From G963664115 sp965216035 (GTDB lineage Bacteria > Acidobacteriota > Terriglobia > 20CM-2-55-15): a stretch of DNA of 64,000 nucleotides. Below are positions 17,396 through 27,732 of the stretch, piece after piece. Position 1 is the first letter of the stretch. The number at the start of each line of letters is the position of its first letter. The notes below the pieces were generated by a model. That model saw only the letters and a program-made list of their open reading frames with translations. It had not been told where the DNA came from and made no database searches. Location of the stretch: positions 310,001 to 374,000 of the forward strand of contig CBDCFM010000021.1 in the NCBI GenBank assembly GCA_965216035.1, read 5' to 3'. The position numbers and the translations under genes were made by a program.

Positions 17396-18154
17396 TCATT
17401 CTAAGGGGGCGGCGTTAGTCGCGGGTCTCAACACCTCGCGGTTGAACCACTCCGCTTCGGTTGGCACGCAGAAATCTTCCCATAGCTCAGTACCCGGGTT
17501 CAGGAGGAACTCGCCCGTGGTTTCCCAAGGCGCTTCGTACATCTCTGGATCGGTAATCGTAAGGGAAACATCGAGGTTGTTATGGGCCACACGCGTGTAA
17601 CGCTCGACCGTCCGTAGTTCTTCGCTGTGCGGAAAGCCATGTGTGCGCTCTCTACGGTCCTCGGAGAGCCATGTCCTTTCGTCGAAACCGTAGGACTCTA
17701 TGACGAAGGTGTCTCCCTCCCACCGGCCAACTGAGTAACCCAGGAACCGGGGGTCCGGAGCCTCGGGAAGCGGTCGACCGTCCGTCCAGATCGTGCGCCA
17801 CGTGTGCCACATCTCAAAGAACTGCAGCGTCCTGTCGGGCAACTGGAGGAGCTCGAATCCGTAGTTATATGTGAAATAACGCGGCCAACCGAGCGGATCA
17901 CAGCGGAGCATGGGGTCCTTCCAATTCCAAACGGGGATTCCGTCCGGGGAGTACTCGGTCTCCGTGGCGGCATATGCCGCCTCCCCTGCAGAAGTCATGG
18001 CGGGCATATTGCTGGTGTCGAGCTGTATGCGGTTCTGGTTATCGCTCCATATTCCCGACAGATCCTGAGAGTCGAACGGCAGGTTTGCGGTTTTCTCGCG
18101 TTCAGCCGCTTTATCCTGCTGGCTCCTGCATTGAGGACACATCGGCCAGTTCGG
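17396..18154 (-). pseudogene. secreted 'SGIW' family protein, 3' part of an IS256-split gene
   Basis: The frame reads DLSGIWSDNQNRIQLDTS, then the family motif GRWEGDTFVIESYGFDE and LRTVERYTRVAHNNLDVSLT, ending ITDPEMYEAPW and a short tail. These motifs recur in 51625, 52543 and 53738. The 5' part lies at 19541-19633 across IS256 copy 2. Joined through the 9-bp duplication, the two parts are exactly in frame (NPNDPNW-PMCPQC), giving 280 residues. The family is common in Acidobacteriota and has no assigned activity that I can state. Confidence 0.8.
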
Positions 18155-19540
18155 GAGTTATAACCGAATCTGGTGTTTGAGGGATTGAAGAAAAGCGGCG
18201 TATCTGGTTGATTTGTTGTTTACGAGACTTCAAAGCAACCAAAGGAGATACGCCACTATGAGTAAGAGTATCGTTATTGAACTGGAAGATCGAGAAGCGA
18301 TTGCAGACCCAGTGACCGACCTGCTACGAGCCGGGGCGCAAGAGCTGATCCAACGCGCTGTGGAAGCCGAACTGTCCGAACTGCTATCCCAGCACGGCGA
18401 TCGGCGAACCGAGACGGGGAAGGCTGGAGTGGTGCGCAACGGTTATCTGCCTGAACGCGAGCTGCAGACCGGCCTGGGTCCGGTAACGGTGCAAATCCCG
18501 AAGGTTCGCGCCAAGACGGGCGAAGCTGTGACGTTCCGCTCGGCCCTGGTACCCCCCTACATTCGGAAGACGCAGTCGATGGAAGCCGCCGTGCCGTGGT
18601 TGTATTTGAAAGGCGTCTCCAGTGGCGAGATGGGTGAGGCCCTGAAAGTTCTTGTCGGTCCGAAGGCGCAGGGCTTGTCAGCGAGCACGGTATCGCGCTT
18701 GAAACGGGTCTGGGCTGAAGAGTACCGCATCGGGTGCGACCAGCGTTTGGACGCCGACCGCTGGGTCTATGTCTGGGCCGACGGTATCTACAGCGGACTT
18801 CGAGCTGAACAAACCAAGTTGTGTGCGTTGGTCGTGATCGGCGTGAATGAACGCGGAGAGAAGCGTTTTCTGGCGATCGAAGACGGTGTACGGGAATCGA
18901 CACAGAGTTGGCGTGAGGTCTTGTTGAAGCTGAAGTCCCGAGGGATGAATATTCCGAAGTTGGCCATCGGTGACGGGGCGATGGGGTTCTGGGCCGCACT
19001 GGAGGAAATCTATCCCGAGACACACCAACAACGCTGCTGGATGCACAAGACCATGAATGTGCTCAACTGCTTACCCAAGTCGGTCCAGGCGAAAGCGAAA
19101 CAGGCACTGCACGCGATCTGTAAGGCTGAGACACACGCAGATGCCGAGAAGGCATTCGATCTGTTCATTGAAACCTATGAGCCGAAGTATCCGAAAACCA
19201 CTGTCTGCCTGCAGAAAGACAGAGAAGCACTGCTGGCCTTTTACGGCTTTCCGGCCAAGCACTGGCAGAGCATCCGAACGACTAATCCCATTGAATCGAC
19301 CTTTGCCACCATTCGACACCGAACCAAGCGATCCAGAGGCTGCCTGACACGGGATGGAATGCTGCACATGATGTTCAAGCTGGGTCAGTGCGCTGAGAAG
19401 AACTGGCGACGATTACGAGGATTCGATGATCTGGTCAAGGTGATTACTGGAGTGAAATTTAACGATGGAATCGAAGTGACAAAGCTCGATCAGACCGCCG
19501 CTTGAATCAATCTCCTAAACACCACTTTTGACAATAACTC
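18155..19540 (+). mobile_element. IS256-family element, copy 2 (1386 bp)
   Basis: Begins GAGTTATAACC and ends GACAATAACTC. It is flanked by the perfect 9-bp duplication CCAGTTCGG at 18146-18154 and 19541-19549. It interrupts the SGIW gene just after its signal peptide. The unaltered duplication suggests a recent insertion. Confidence 0.95.
18258..19505 (+). CDS. IS256-family transposase, copy 2
   Basis: Predicted 415 residues from ATG 18258, behind AAAGGAGA at 18241-18248. DDE motifs are as in copy 1. Private differences are GEALKV, ICKAETH and KTTVCL. Intact. Confidence 0.95.
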   Translation: MSKSIVIELEDREAIADPVTDLLRAGAQELIQRAVEAELSELLSQHGDRRTETGKAGVVRNGYLPERELQTGLGPVTVQIPKVRAKTGEAVTFRSALVPPYIRKTQSMEAAVPWLYLKGVSSGEMGEALKVLVGPKAQGLSASTVSRLKRVWAEEYRIGCDQRLDADRWVYVWADGIYSGLRAEQTKLCALVVIGVNERGEKRFLAIEDGVRESTQSWREVLLKLKSRGMNIPKLAIGDGAMGFWAALEEIYPETHQQRCWMHKTMNVLNCLPKSVQAKAKQALHAICKAETHADAEKAFDLFIETYEPKYPKTTVCLQKDREALLAFYGFPAKHWQSIRTTNPIESTFATIRHRTKRSRGCLTRDGMLHMMFKLGQCAEKNWRRLRGFDDLVKVITGVKFNDGIEVTKLDQTAA

Positions 19541-19633
19541 CCAGTTCGGATCATTAGGGTTCTGGGAAAACGCAATTGACGAGAACGCCATTACTGCCGC
19601 CAGCGCCATAAAGGCTTTGATTGAATTTCGCAT
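19541..19633 (-). pseudogene. secreted 'SGIW' family protein, 5' part (signal peptide)
   Basis: The start is ATG 19633, with AGGAG five bases upstream. The 31 codons encode a typical Sec signal peptide (MRNSIKAFMALAAVMAFSS) ending near SFSQ or AFSQ, then NPNDPNW at the IS junction. The gap to the upstream DUF6152 stop is 35 bp, so both were one operon. Confidence 0.8.
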
Positions 19634-19668
19634 GGCTCCTAAATTATCTTTTGTCATCTGGTTTCTTC

Positions 19669-20052
19669 TCAATCACCCTCACGATCAAGCACCATATTGC
19701 CCTGCGCATCTGCGATCGATCTAACAAGAGCTTGAGCATTCGGTGCGGTGTAGCCGCCAACCGTAACCACGTCTCCGGGCTTGAATGAATTACGGTTCAA
19801 GCCCAAACCGGTCACCGAGATCGGCGACTGCATTTCGCCATGCCACCGCACGACGTTCCCATTGGCGTCCGTCACGTCCCAGATCAGAATGACGTGGGGA
19901 TTTCTCCAAACCCATTCTGCAACGGTCCCCTTGAGTGCAACCGTTTGCGACCTATCGTAGCCCGCGGTGGAGTGATGTGCTAAAACGAGACCGCCAAGCA
20001 TTGTAAATATCGAAACAAATACCGCAACTGCCAGTACTTTCCGACTTCTCAT
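19669..20052 (-). CDS. DUF6152 family secreted protein
   Basis: Predicted 127 residues from ATG 20052 (MRSRKVLAVAVFVSIF), a clear signal peptide ending LAHHS. The mature domain shows the DUF6152 pattern: AHHSTAGYD, VALKGTVAEWVWRNPH, IWDVTDANGNVVRW and FKPGDVVTVGG. It is a small beta-rich periplasmic domain of unknown function. It precedes the split SGIW gene in one operon and is divergent from selenopropeller 1. The second DUF6152 gene (54919) also lies beside SGIW genes. Confidence 0.85.
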   Translation of the reverse strand: MRSRKVLAVAVFVSIFTMLGGLVLAHHSTAGYDRSQTVALKGTVAEWVWRNPHVILIWDVTDANGNVVRWHGEMQSPISVTGLGLNRNSFKPGDVVTVGGYTAPNAQALVRSIADAQGNMVLDREGD

Positions 20053-20239
20053 TGGCACCTCAACGATACGGAACCTCATCAGTGCTGAAGACATGTGGCA
20101 CCTCATCAATACAAAGATTGGGGTCAATTGCTGACGATTTCAGCACGAGAAATAGGTACATGTCAACGAGACTCTCAGAAGATTTAAGCCCTCCTCATGA
20201 GCGACAATATTATTGACGCTGAACACCATCCGTTAGTTC

Positions 20240-20267
20240 TTGCGGGCTGCCAGCGAAAGTGTATAAC
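20240..20267 (+). promoter_or_regulatory. predicted promoter of selenopropeller 1
   Basis: TTGCGG (20240-20245), a 16-bp spacer and TATAAC (20262-20267) lie 115 bp upstream of the start. The preceding TAGTTCTTG is shared with the upstream regions of the other two propeller genes (45712 and 48256), which supports a common control element. Confidence 0.5.
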
Positions 20268-20381
20268 CTCAAGGGAGTTTCTAGCCACGAATTGCGAGTA
20301 ATTCGGAACAACGACAAATTCTTGCAACTGTAGGCCCGGTTAAACTTGTTACCCATGCTTGAGCTTCTAAGGAGGTCCGGG

Positions 20382-22403
20382 ATGAGAAGAATTCTCAGTA
20401 TCCTTGTTTTGGCCAGCTTTACCGTGGGGTTCGGTCATGCGATTGTGACGCATGCGCAGAACCAGGCAGCCGACCGGGAGACCATCGTCCTGGAACGAGC
20501 TCCGTTACGTTTCATCAAAGACCCCAACCCGAGCTTCGCCGCTGTGGCCGTCAATTCCGACCACGACATGCTTGTTGTGGCGGACGAGAATTTGTTTCAG
20601 ATTCTGGAGTACAGCACAAAGGAAAATACACCGCCTACAGCTAGGTTTTCCGAACCGAGGCGCGTAATCTCGGGTACGGCGACACGCGCCGAGATGGTCT
20701 GCGGAGTGTATATCGACCCAGAAACACGCGAAATTTATGCCTTAAATAATGACACCCAACACTACGTTCCTGTTTTTGGGCCGGACCAGAGGGGCAACTC
20801 GCCGCCGAAGCGTTATCTCGCGGAAACTCGCGGATTCGCGATTACGGCGGATGAGGAAACAGATCTGCTCTACATAACCAATCAGGGCGGATCGATCAGC
20901 GTTTTTCCCAAAAACTTTACTACCTATACCGAGCCTATTCGAAGGATTGAGGGGAACGACACTGGGCTGGACGATCCGCACGGAATCACGCTCGACACCG
21001 AAAGCAAGCTCATCTATGTGAGCAACTTTGGCAATGCCAGCGTCCGATCGGAGGATGGCGAGGAATCGTATGGAAAGTTCGAGATGCCTTCAATCACCGT
21101 CTATCCACTCGACGGCGACGGGAACATCAAGCCGATCCGCAAGATTCAAGGTCCGAATACGCTGTTGAATTGGCCGTCGCACATCGCACTGCACGTGGGA
21201 CGGCAGGAACTGTTCGTCGCCAATGACGCCGATTCTTCCATTCTGGTCTTCAATGCCCAGGCCGAAGGCGACGTCGCGCCAATCCGTGTCATCAAGGGGC
21301 CCATGACAGGAATCAAATTTCCACCGGGGATCGCCTTAGCCGAAAAGCTCGATGAAATTTACGTCGCTAACATGGGCAACGCGTCCGTCACCGTCTTCCC
21401 GGTAACGGCAAATGGCGATGTCGCGCCAATACGAACAGTTCGCGGAGCCCCGGCAGGCAGTGTAGGACTGAACATCGGTAATCCCGGGGCTGTAGGCTAC
21501 GACACCAAACGCGACCAGATTCTGGTACCCAACTGAGTGGCTCATCCGCAGGTTGCGATATTCGCCAGGTTGGCGGACAAAGCAGAACCCCCCACTCGAG
21601 CGATCTTCGGCCAGAATAGCCATCTATCCCGCAGCATGCACGACATCCGATACGTTGAGGAATACGATGAATTTGTTTTGCCCAGTAACGTCGCCAATGC
21701 GATTCTGACGTTCCGCGGCGGAGCCGATGGACAGGCAGCACCGATCCGAATCATCCAAGGACCGCAGGTAGGACAGATCGCTAGCCGCGTCGACGTCGAT
21801 CCGATTCACAATGAGATCTTCACATACAGGAGGAGCGACGAGAGCATCTTGGTCTTCCCGCGCGAGGCCAACGGAGATGTGGCGCCTATTCGTGTCATCC
21901 GAGGTCCGGATACCCAACTGAGGAATATTAACTCTCTCGCAGTCGATCCAGTAAATGATGTACTGGTCGTCGGACTCCAGAGTTGGTGGGGAACCGAGGA
22001 ATGTAACGAGGGTCGAGAGAGTAGAGGGGATAGATGCGACAAGTCAGCCATTTTGGTATTCAACCGCACCGATCAGGGCAACGTGAAACCCAGGGCTGTT
22101 ATTCGCGGCGAGAAATCAGAGATTATTCGCATCAATCAGATGCAGGTCTGGCCCCAGCGCAGGTTAATCATCGTCGCGATGCCGGGCATCTTCGACGCAA
22201 TGGAGCCTCCCGAAGCCTTTGTCGGCGTCTGGTCATACGACGACAACGGCGATGTTGCTCCGGTGTATAAAATCCCGATCGGGCCTGTAACGAAGATGAA
22301 GAAACCGTTCGGGGTTGTGCTCGATCCGAAACATAAGGAAGTCATCGTCTCGGATATGCGCAATCAGGGCATTCTGACGTACTCTGTGCCTGAGATATTC
22401 TAA
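20382..22403 (+). CDS. predicted selenoprotein: secreted beta-propeller 1 with in-frame UGA (Sec385)
   Basis: The start is ATG 20382, behind AAGGAGG (20369-20375), followed by a signal peptide (MRRILSILVLASFTVGFGHA). Repeated blade motifs of the type GDVAPIRVI.GP...DEIYVAN.....VTVF run through the whole length, as in NHL/YVTN/lactonase propellers. The frame contains one TGA (21534-21536) inside a blade (DQILVPN-U-VAHPQVAIFAR). Blades continue in the same frame to TAA 22401-22403, total 673 residues. The part after TGA has no signal peptide and no ribosome site, so it is not a separate gene. Paralogs 45801 and 48345 have TGA at the same place. A hairpin suited to SECIS follows at 21559-21579. 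Cys107 (VCGVY) is conserved in all three and could pair with Sec. The catalytic role is unknown. Confidence 0.85.
21559..21579 (+). promoter_or_regulatory. candidate bacterial SECIS hairpin of selenopropeller 1
   Basis: CGCCA (21563-21567) pairs with TGGCG (21571-21575) around a GGT loop. The stem is extended by U-G and U-A pairs below, one mismatch, then U-A. The loop starts 31 nt after the UGA, within the usual 16-37 nt for bacterial SECIS, and has the required G. The two paralogs keep the same hairpin, with a U-A to C-G change at the outer pair. Confidence 0.65.
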
Positions 22404-22726
22404 TGAGCCGCGGCGATATTTTTCCCTTCTCTTGTCCCTACCAGAAACTCCATCGCGCACGAAAAAGCCCACATGCGACTACCCCTGAATGCAGCGGGAC
22501 CCGGTCGACTTAACGGTTGAGGATCGGCCAGATCTCGTAGTGGCCGAGTTTGATGCCGGATTCCATCGAGGTTTGGTCAAGAATACAAAAGGCAGGATCT
22601 GATCATCGCAATCAAACAGTCACATGGAAGGATAGGCGACAATACAGGACTTGGAATCAATACAGACCTATTCCAGGAAGCATCGCGTGGAATTTCTGGG
22701 GTTGAACAGCCTGTCTTTGGCGACCG
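22404..22726. other. intergenic region between convergent genes
   Basis: No gene is seen. From about 22605 the sequence (CAAACAGTCACATGG...ACAATACAGG) resembles the flanks of the other kinase genes at 25415 and 29885, so it is the conserved downstream region of the kinase array. No classical terminator was found. Confidence 0.5.
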
Positions 22727-25384
22727 CTAAGGAACCGGCACCCTTTCTTTGAGTTCCTCGGACCAGTTTTGGACGATGTTGATTTGGGGGCGGGTCGCGT
22801 CTGGACCGCCCGTAGCGCCCTTGATCATGAGAAACCGCAGGCCGTCCGGGGATACATCGTAGGTTCGACCAAGCGTTCCAGTGTAGTAATTCCACTCAAA
22901 CACTGCTTCGGGATTGCCGGGATTGAACGTCGAGCCTGTCTGGACGGGGACGGCCATTAGATGGGCGGGTTCTCCATTCTCCACATAGAACAACTCCTGT
23001 CCGTTTCTCGCCCAGACTGGAAATATTCCACCGGCATTCGATACCTGTTGCTTGCCTCCGGCCACGTCCGGAAATGGGCTGACATAGATTTCGTATTCGC
23101 CCGATTCGTCGGACTGGTAAGCCATCCAGTTTCCGTCCGGCGACATCTCGGCGTTTCTCTCGGAAAACTCGCTGTTCAACAGCCACTCCGGGTCCCCATT
23201 TCCATCCGTCGAAACCATGCCAACGTCATCAGCGTTCGTGCGAAAGACCAGTTCCGTGCCGGTCAGTGAGAAAAAATAAAGACTTGTATCGTCGCCTTCA
23301 AAGATGATTTCCGCAACGCCACTGCCGTCCGAAGCCTTCCACATGGCAGCATCCGGCGTACCGTATGCGATCCGCTGTCCGTCTGGCGGAGTCCAGACTG
23401 GATAGTCTTCCGGGGTTTCGGTGGGCGTAAATCGTGTGAGTGTTTCGCGTGTGAAATCCCACACCAAGATGTCGCTTTGTCCACCTCGAACGTCAAGAGC
23501 GACCCGATTTCCGTCAGGCGAGATTCTGGGATACCAATAGCCACGAGGTTCGGCATTGACGGCTTCTTCGTTACCTTCGCGATCTACCCAAACCAGAATG
23601 CGACTTGCGGCACTGGCAATGGGACCATCGATATAGGCTAAGGTGCCATCCGTTGAGACGGTGAAGCTCGCGGCGCCGCTTACTTTGGTGACGACACTTT
23701 CGAGTATGAGAACGGGCGCGCCTCGAACTTCAAGAGAACTGAGATCGAAAGGCACAGCTCTTAGTGTTCCCGCGACGCCGTAGACGATGTGTCCCGAAGC
23801 TGCATAGCGCGCGTCGCTCCCGCCCTGAATCAAAACTTCGTAATCGCCGGTCTCCAAATCAAGCAGCGCGATCTGGGAGTTCTCTATGGACTGGTTATTC
23901 GTGATCGTGAAGAGGACCGCACGGCCGCCTGGCAAAAACTGCGGAAAAATATGGGCCGCCTCACCATTCTCAGAATCTGGCGTCGTCAACACTACCGGTT
24001 CCCCACCTTCTGCAGGGACACTCAACAGGCCAGTACTCTGATCGTTCGTGGCAAAAACGATGGTCTCATCCGGTCCCCACGTCGTACCCCGGGGTGCCCC
24101 CACTATCGGTGCGATTGGTACGGTCGGACCTCCGTTGATAGCAACCTTCGAGAGCGTTCCCTGGTTGACAAATCCAACCCACTGCCCATCGGGTGAAAGG
24201 GAAAGTGATCGTCCCGCCTCTACTAAGAGCGTAGGTTCCAGTTGATCCAATGCCCGGACATAAGTTCGCCCTTCACCTGCTCTCCCGGTTGCGTAGACCA
24301 AACGTGTGCCGTCGGGGGAGAGCACGACATCCGTATCATTTTGGAGCCCAGGGACTTCCGTTCCTGGATGCACTGCGGTGAGCCGCACAAGCGGTTGTGG
24401 GTCGGGCTGCATCAGGAACCAGGTGAGGCTGGCGACGATGGCTGTCATGACGATGGCGGCCACCCAGGGCAGTTTCGATTGAGGTGCTGCCTGAACAACC
24501 TCAGCAACGGGTTGCACGATCACGCCTCTGGGATCGGCCAGAACTTTCTGAATGTCCACTCGCGCATCTGGGATCGCTTGGTATCGATCTTTGACTTCCT
24601 TTTCGAGACAACGCTCAAGCAGTTCCCGGAGTCGCGGATGCAAGTTATGAGGCAGATTGCTCCATTCGGGATCGATTTTGAGTACTGAAGCTAGAATGTC
24701 CGAAACATTGCGCCCTGTAAAAGTGCTACGGCCCGTCAGCATTTCAAACAGCACAATCCCGAACGCCCATACATCGGCACGTTGATCCGCATTCTCGCCC
24801 CGGGCTTGTTCTGGCGACATGTAGGCCGCCGTCCCTAGAATCATCCCCAGTTGGGTGGCTTGCATGCTCAACGTCTGGGAGTTAGCTACATCGACACCGG
24901 ATTCGTCTCCGGCAAAGGCCTTAGCCAGACCAAAGTCCAGCACCTTCACTTTGCCTTCAGGCGTGACTTTGATATTGGCGGGTTTGAGGTCTCGATGGAC
25001 GACGCCTTTCTCGTGTGCGGCTTCGAGAGCCTCGGCAATCTGTAAGGCGAGTGTCAGGGTTTCTTCAACAGGGATAGCACCTTGCTTGATGCGGTCGCCC
25101 AGTGTCGGGCCTTCGACCAACTCCAACACGAGGAAATGCTTCCCGTCGGTTTCTTCTAATCCATGAATCGCTGCAATGTTGGGAGAATTGAGGGAAGCCA
25201 GCAACTGGGCTTCGCGACGGAACCGTGCAACGCGGTCTGTATCCTGTGCGAACTCTTCGGGCAGGACTTTGATGGCGACCTGTCGCCCTAGCTTTTCGTC
25301 TTTGGCCTGAAAGACCTCACCCATCCCACCTTTGCCGATGAGGGACGAGATCGTGTAGTGGCCGAGTTTCGCGCCGGAATCCAT
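22727..25384 (-). CDS. Ser/Thr protein kinase with C-terminal TolB-like propeller (kinase 1)
   Basis: Predicted 885 residues from ATG 25384. The N-terminal kinase domain (about 8-270) has GKGGMGEV, Lys in VAIKVLPEEF, HRDLKPANIK, DFGLAK and MSPEQA. All catalytic residues are present. A transmembrane helix follows at about 305-325 (LPWVAAIVMTAIVASLTWFL). The rest is a WD40/TolB-type propeller with repeated SPDG motifs (LSPDGTRLVY, ISPDGNRVAL, MSPDGNWMAY). It ends NWSEELKERVPVP. This is the abundant acidobacterial layout of cytoplasmic kinase plus extracytoplasmic propeller. It is the downstream gene of a tandem array with 25536 and 30003. Confidence 0.92.
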   Translation of the reverse strand: MDSGAKLGHYTISSLIGKGGMGEVFQAKDEKLGRQVAIKVLPEEFAQDTDRVARFRREAQLLASLNSPNIAAIHGLEETDGKHFLVLELVEGPTLGDRIKQGAIPVEETLTLALQIAEALEAAHEKGVVHRDLKPANIKVTPEGKVKVLDFGLAKAFAGDESGVDVANSQTLSMQATQLGMILGTAAYMSPEQARGENADQRADVWAFGIVLFEMLTGRSTFTGRNVSDILASVLKIDPEWSNLPHNLHPRLRELLERCLEKEVKDRYQAIPDARVDIQKVLADPRGVIVQPVAEVVQAAPQSKLPWVAAIVMTAIVASLTWFLMQPDPQPLVRLTAVHPGTEVPGLQNDTDVVLSPDGTRLVYATGRAGEGRTYVRALDQLEPTLLVEAGRSLSLSPDGQWVGFVNQGTLSKVAINGGPTVPIAPIVGAPRGTTWGPDETIVFATNDQSTGLLSVPAEGGEPVVLTTPDSENGEAAHIFPQFLPGGRAVLFTITNNQSIENSQIALLDLETGDYEVLIQGGSDARYAASGHIVYGVAGTLRAVPFDLSSLEVRGAPVLILESVVTKVSGAASFTVSTDGTLAYIDGPIASAASRILVWVDREGNEEAVNAEPRGYWYPRISPDGNRVALDVRGGQSDILVWDFTRETLTRFTPTETPEDYPVWTPPDGQRIAYGTPDAAMWKASDGSGVAEIIFEGDDTSLYFFSLTGTELVFRTNADDVGMVSTDGNGDPEWLLNSEFSERNAEMSPDGNWMAYQSDESGEYEIYVSPFPDVAGGKQQVSNAGGIFPVWARNGQELFYVENGEPAHLMAVPVQTGSTFNPGNPEAVFEWNYYTGTLGRTYDVSPDGLRFLMIKGATGGPDATRPQINIVQNWSEELKERVPVP

Positions 25385-25535
25385 TGGTTGAATAAGACTA
25401 CAGGCGAGACTTCAGGTCAATGAAACAGGCACATCTACGTATAGGCGACCATACAGGAAAGTGGAATTTCTACGGGTTTTCGCACGCGCAATTGGGAGAA
25501 GTTTTCGGGGGTCGAACAGAACGAGTGAGTGGCAG

Positions 25536-27350
25536 CTAGGGGACCGGCACCCGTTCCTTCAGTTCTTCAACCCAATTTAATACGATGTCTATCTGGGGTG
25601 GCTCTGCCTGGCCGTCGTTATTCAAGACGTTCATGACCGTCACGAATTCGCCATCGGCTGTCACATCGTAGCGGGCAATGCGCCCTACGTCTGCTATAAA
25701 ATTGGATTCAAAAAGCAGCGTGGGAGTGCCAGCTCTAAAGGCCGGTTCGGTCTCGATGTCCACAACCATCATCTGGTTGCCGTTCAGGTAGAACAACTCC
25801 TGCCCGTCTCGTGCCCATTGGGGGTCTCCACCGCCTTCGGTTGAAATCTGGCGCTTGCCTCCAGGGCCAGGAAACGGCAGCACATAGACTTCGTTGTTGC
25901 CTGTCTCGTCGGAGACATACGCCACCCACTGCCCATCGGGAGAAAACATCAGCGCGGCCTCATTAAATGGTGTTTGCAGGAAAGGCCACGGCTCCTGGTC
26001 GCCATCCATGGGTTTGATCCAAATGTCGCGTCCTGTCTCACCTTCGACATCGTCGACAGTTTGATAATAGGCTAGAAACTGGCCGTCGGGGGACCAGGAT
26101 GAGGGTCCATCCCGAAGCCCCGTCGTAAGCCGCTCTTCTGTACCAGTTCCATCCGCCCTTCTCCGGTACACGCTTTGCGGGCTCGCTCCTGTATTCCGAT
26201 AGGTTACGTATTCTCCATCCGGCGTCCATATCGCCATACCGGCCCCCTCAAAGGTCAGCCGGGTCAATGTCTGTCGGACAATGTCGAACGACCAAGCATC
26301 ACCCTCTGCCAAGATCAACATGCGCTGCCCATCCCTCGACAATCGGGGAGAATTTGTAGAGTAGGCGCGTGCCGGTGCCCCCAACGGTTCCACGTTGCCT
26401 TCTCGATCCACCGAAACCAGTGTCCTTGATCCCGTCGTGCCCCCACTAGCGAGATACACCAACGAACCGTCGTCAGAAATCCCATAGTTGGCACTGGCCG
26501 TGTTGTTCGCCCGCTCTACACCTTCCACGAGCGCCACCGCGCCACCCGTCACTTCCAGCGTGTCGATATCGAACGGAACAGCGAACAGGTCATCGTCTAA
26601 CGCATAGACCAGATGCCCGGTCGGTACATATCGCGCATCGCTGCCAGTCCAGAGCGTCTTTCGTTCTCCGGTTTCGAGTGATTGCACCACAATCTGGGCG
26701 TTATCCCATGTACCGGGGCCGGTGCCAATAGAGAATAGTATCCAGTCATCCCTTAGAAGTTGCGGACCGTCAAACAGTTCACCCTCCTCCTCTTCGATTA
26801 TTAGCTCAGGCTCGCCTCCGTTCGCCGATACGCGAAAGATGCCGTCGCTCTGACCAAAGAGAATCATGTCGTCCACGCCCCAACTTGCACCAATCAGACG
26901 CCCAGCAACTGGACCCAGTCCAACCGGAGCGCCACCGTTGATCGCAATCTTCTGGAGTTGACTGCCCGAATCAAAAGCCACCCATTGACCATTCGGCGAG
27001 AAAAACGGGTTTCTTGATCCGGCCTCCGTACCTGCAATCAGACGGGCCTCCAGTTCGTCCATTGAGCGAAGATACAAGCCGTCAGTCGTGTTGTAAACGA
27101 AACCCGACCCGTCGGGTGACAGCGCGACCACAGCATTGCCCACTTGTCTCAAAGCTTGGTCCTCGGGCAGGTCGTAGGCGGAGCGGCTGACGCGACCCGG
27201 CTCCGGTGCAGGTTTTAGATTCCAAACCGCCACTCCAGCGACGACACCCATGAGAACGATGGCCGCAACCCACGGAAGTTTCGATTGCGGTCGTGCCTGA
27301 GCAACTTCAGCGACGGGCTGAGTCAATACGACACCCGGCTCGGCCAATGC
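25536..27350 (-). pseudogene. kinase 2: propeller half only; kinase domain lost at an IS3 insertion
   Basis: The frame holds the linker (PGVVLTQPVAEVAQ), the transmembrane helix (LPWVAAIVLMGVVAGVAVW) and a full TolB-like propeller (LSPDGSGFVY, FSPDGQWVAYVSDETG) ending NWVEELKERVPVP. At 27350, corresponding to kinase 1 residue about 289, the IS3 left end begins. Translation further upstream is antisense IS3. The kinase domain is absent beyond the IS3/IS256 block, so it has been deleted. The remaining part cannot signal by phosphorylation. Confidence 0.85.
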
Positions 27351-27414
27351 TGACCCTGCCCTGGTTTCACGTACATCAAAATGCTGATAACTTTTTGATG
27401 AACGGAGGGCGAAA

Positions 27415-27732
27415 ATGGGCGAGAAGGATGGGGTTCCGAATCGGCAGTACACCGATGAGTTCAAGGTGGAGGCCGTAAGGCTGGGCGAATCGATCGGAGG
27501 TAGCCGTGCCGCGAAGCGACTGGGCATTCCGGATTCGAGTCTGTGGAATTGGATCAAGCTAAGCCGTGCAGGCAAGCTCAAGGCGGCTGATGGCGCCACG
27601 GTGGGGGTGAAGCGATCAGTGGCGGAGGCCGAGGCGGAGAACACCCGATTGCGCCGGGAGCTGGCGAGCACGAAGCTGGACTTAGAAATCGTAAAAAAAG
27701 CGGCGGCGTATTTCGCGAAAGAGTCGCGGTGA
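27415..27732 (+). CDS. IS3-family OrfA (helix-turn-helix)
   Basis: Predicted 105 residues from ATG 27415, behind GGAGGG. It contains a helix-turn-helix (YTDEFKVEAVRL...SRAAKRLGIPDSSLWNWIK) and a leucine-zipper-like segment (ENTRLRRELASTKLDLEIVKK). A run of seven A at 27693-27699 (codons GTA AAA AAA) is a likely -1 slippery site; orfB lies in the -1 frame. A fused OrfAB transposase is expected. Confidence 0.9.
   Translation: MGEKDGVPNRQYTDEFKVEAVRLGESIGGSRAAKRLGIPDSSLWNWIKLSRAGKLKAADGATVGVKRSVAEAEAENTRLRRELASTKLDLEIVKKAAAYFAKESR

Noticed and set aside
21537..22403. Separate gene starting at GTG right after the TGA (also 47154-47975 and 49593-50372)
   Set aside because: No ribosome binding site, no signal peptide for a propeller half that would have to be exported, and the same frame as the upstream part in all three cases. 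Recoded UGA explains it better.
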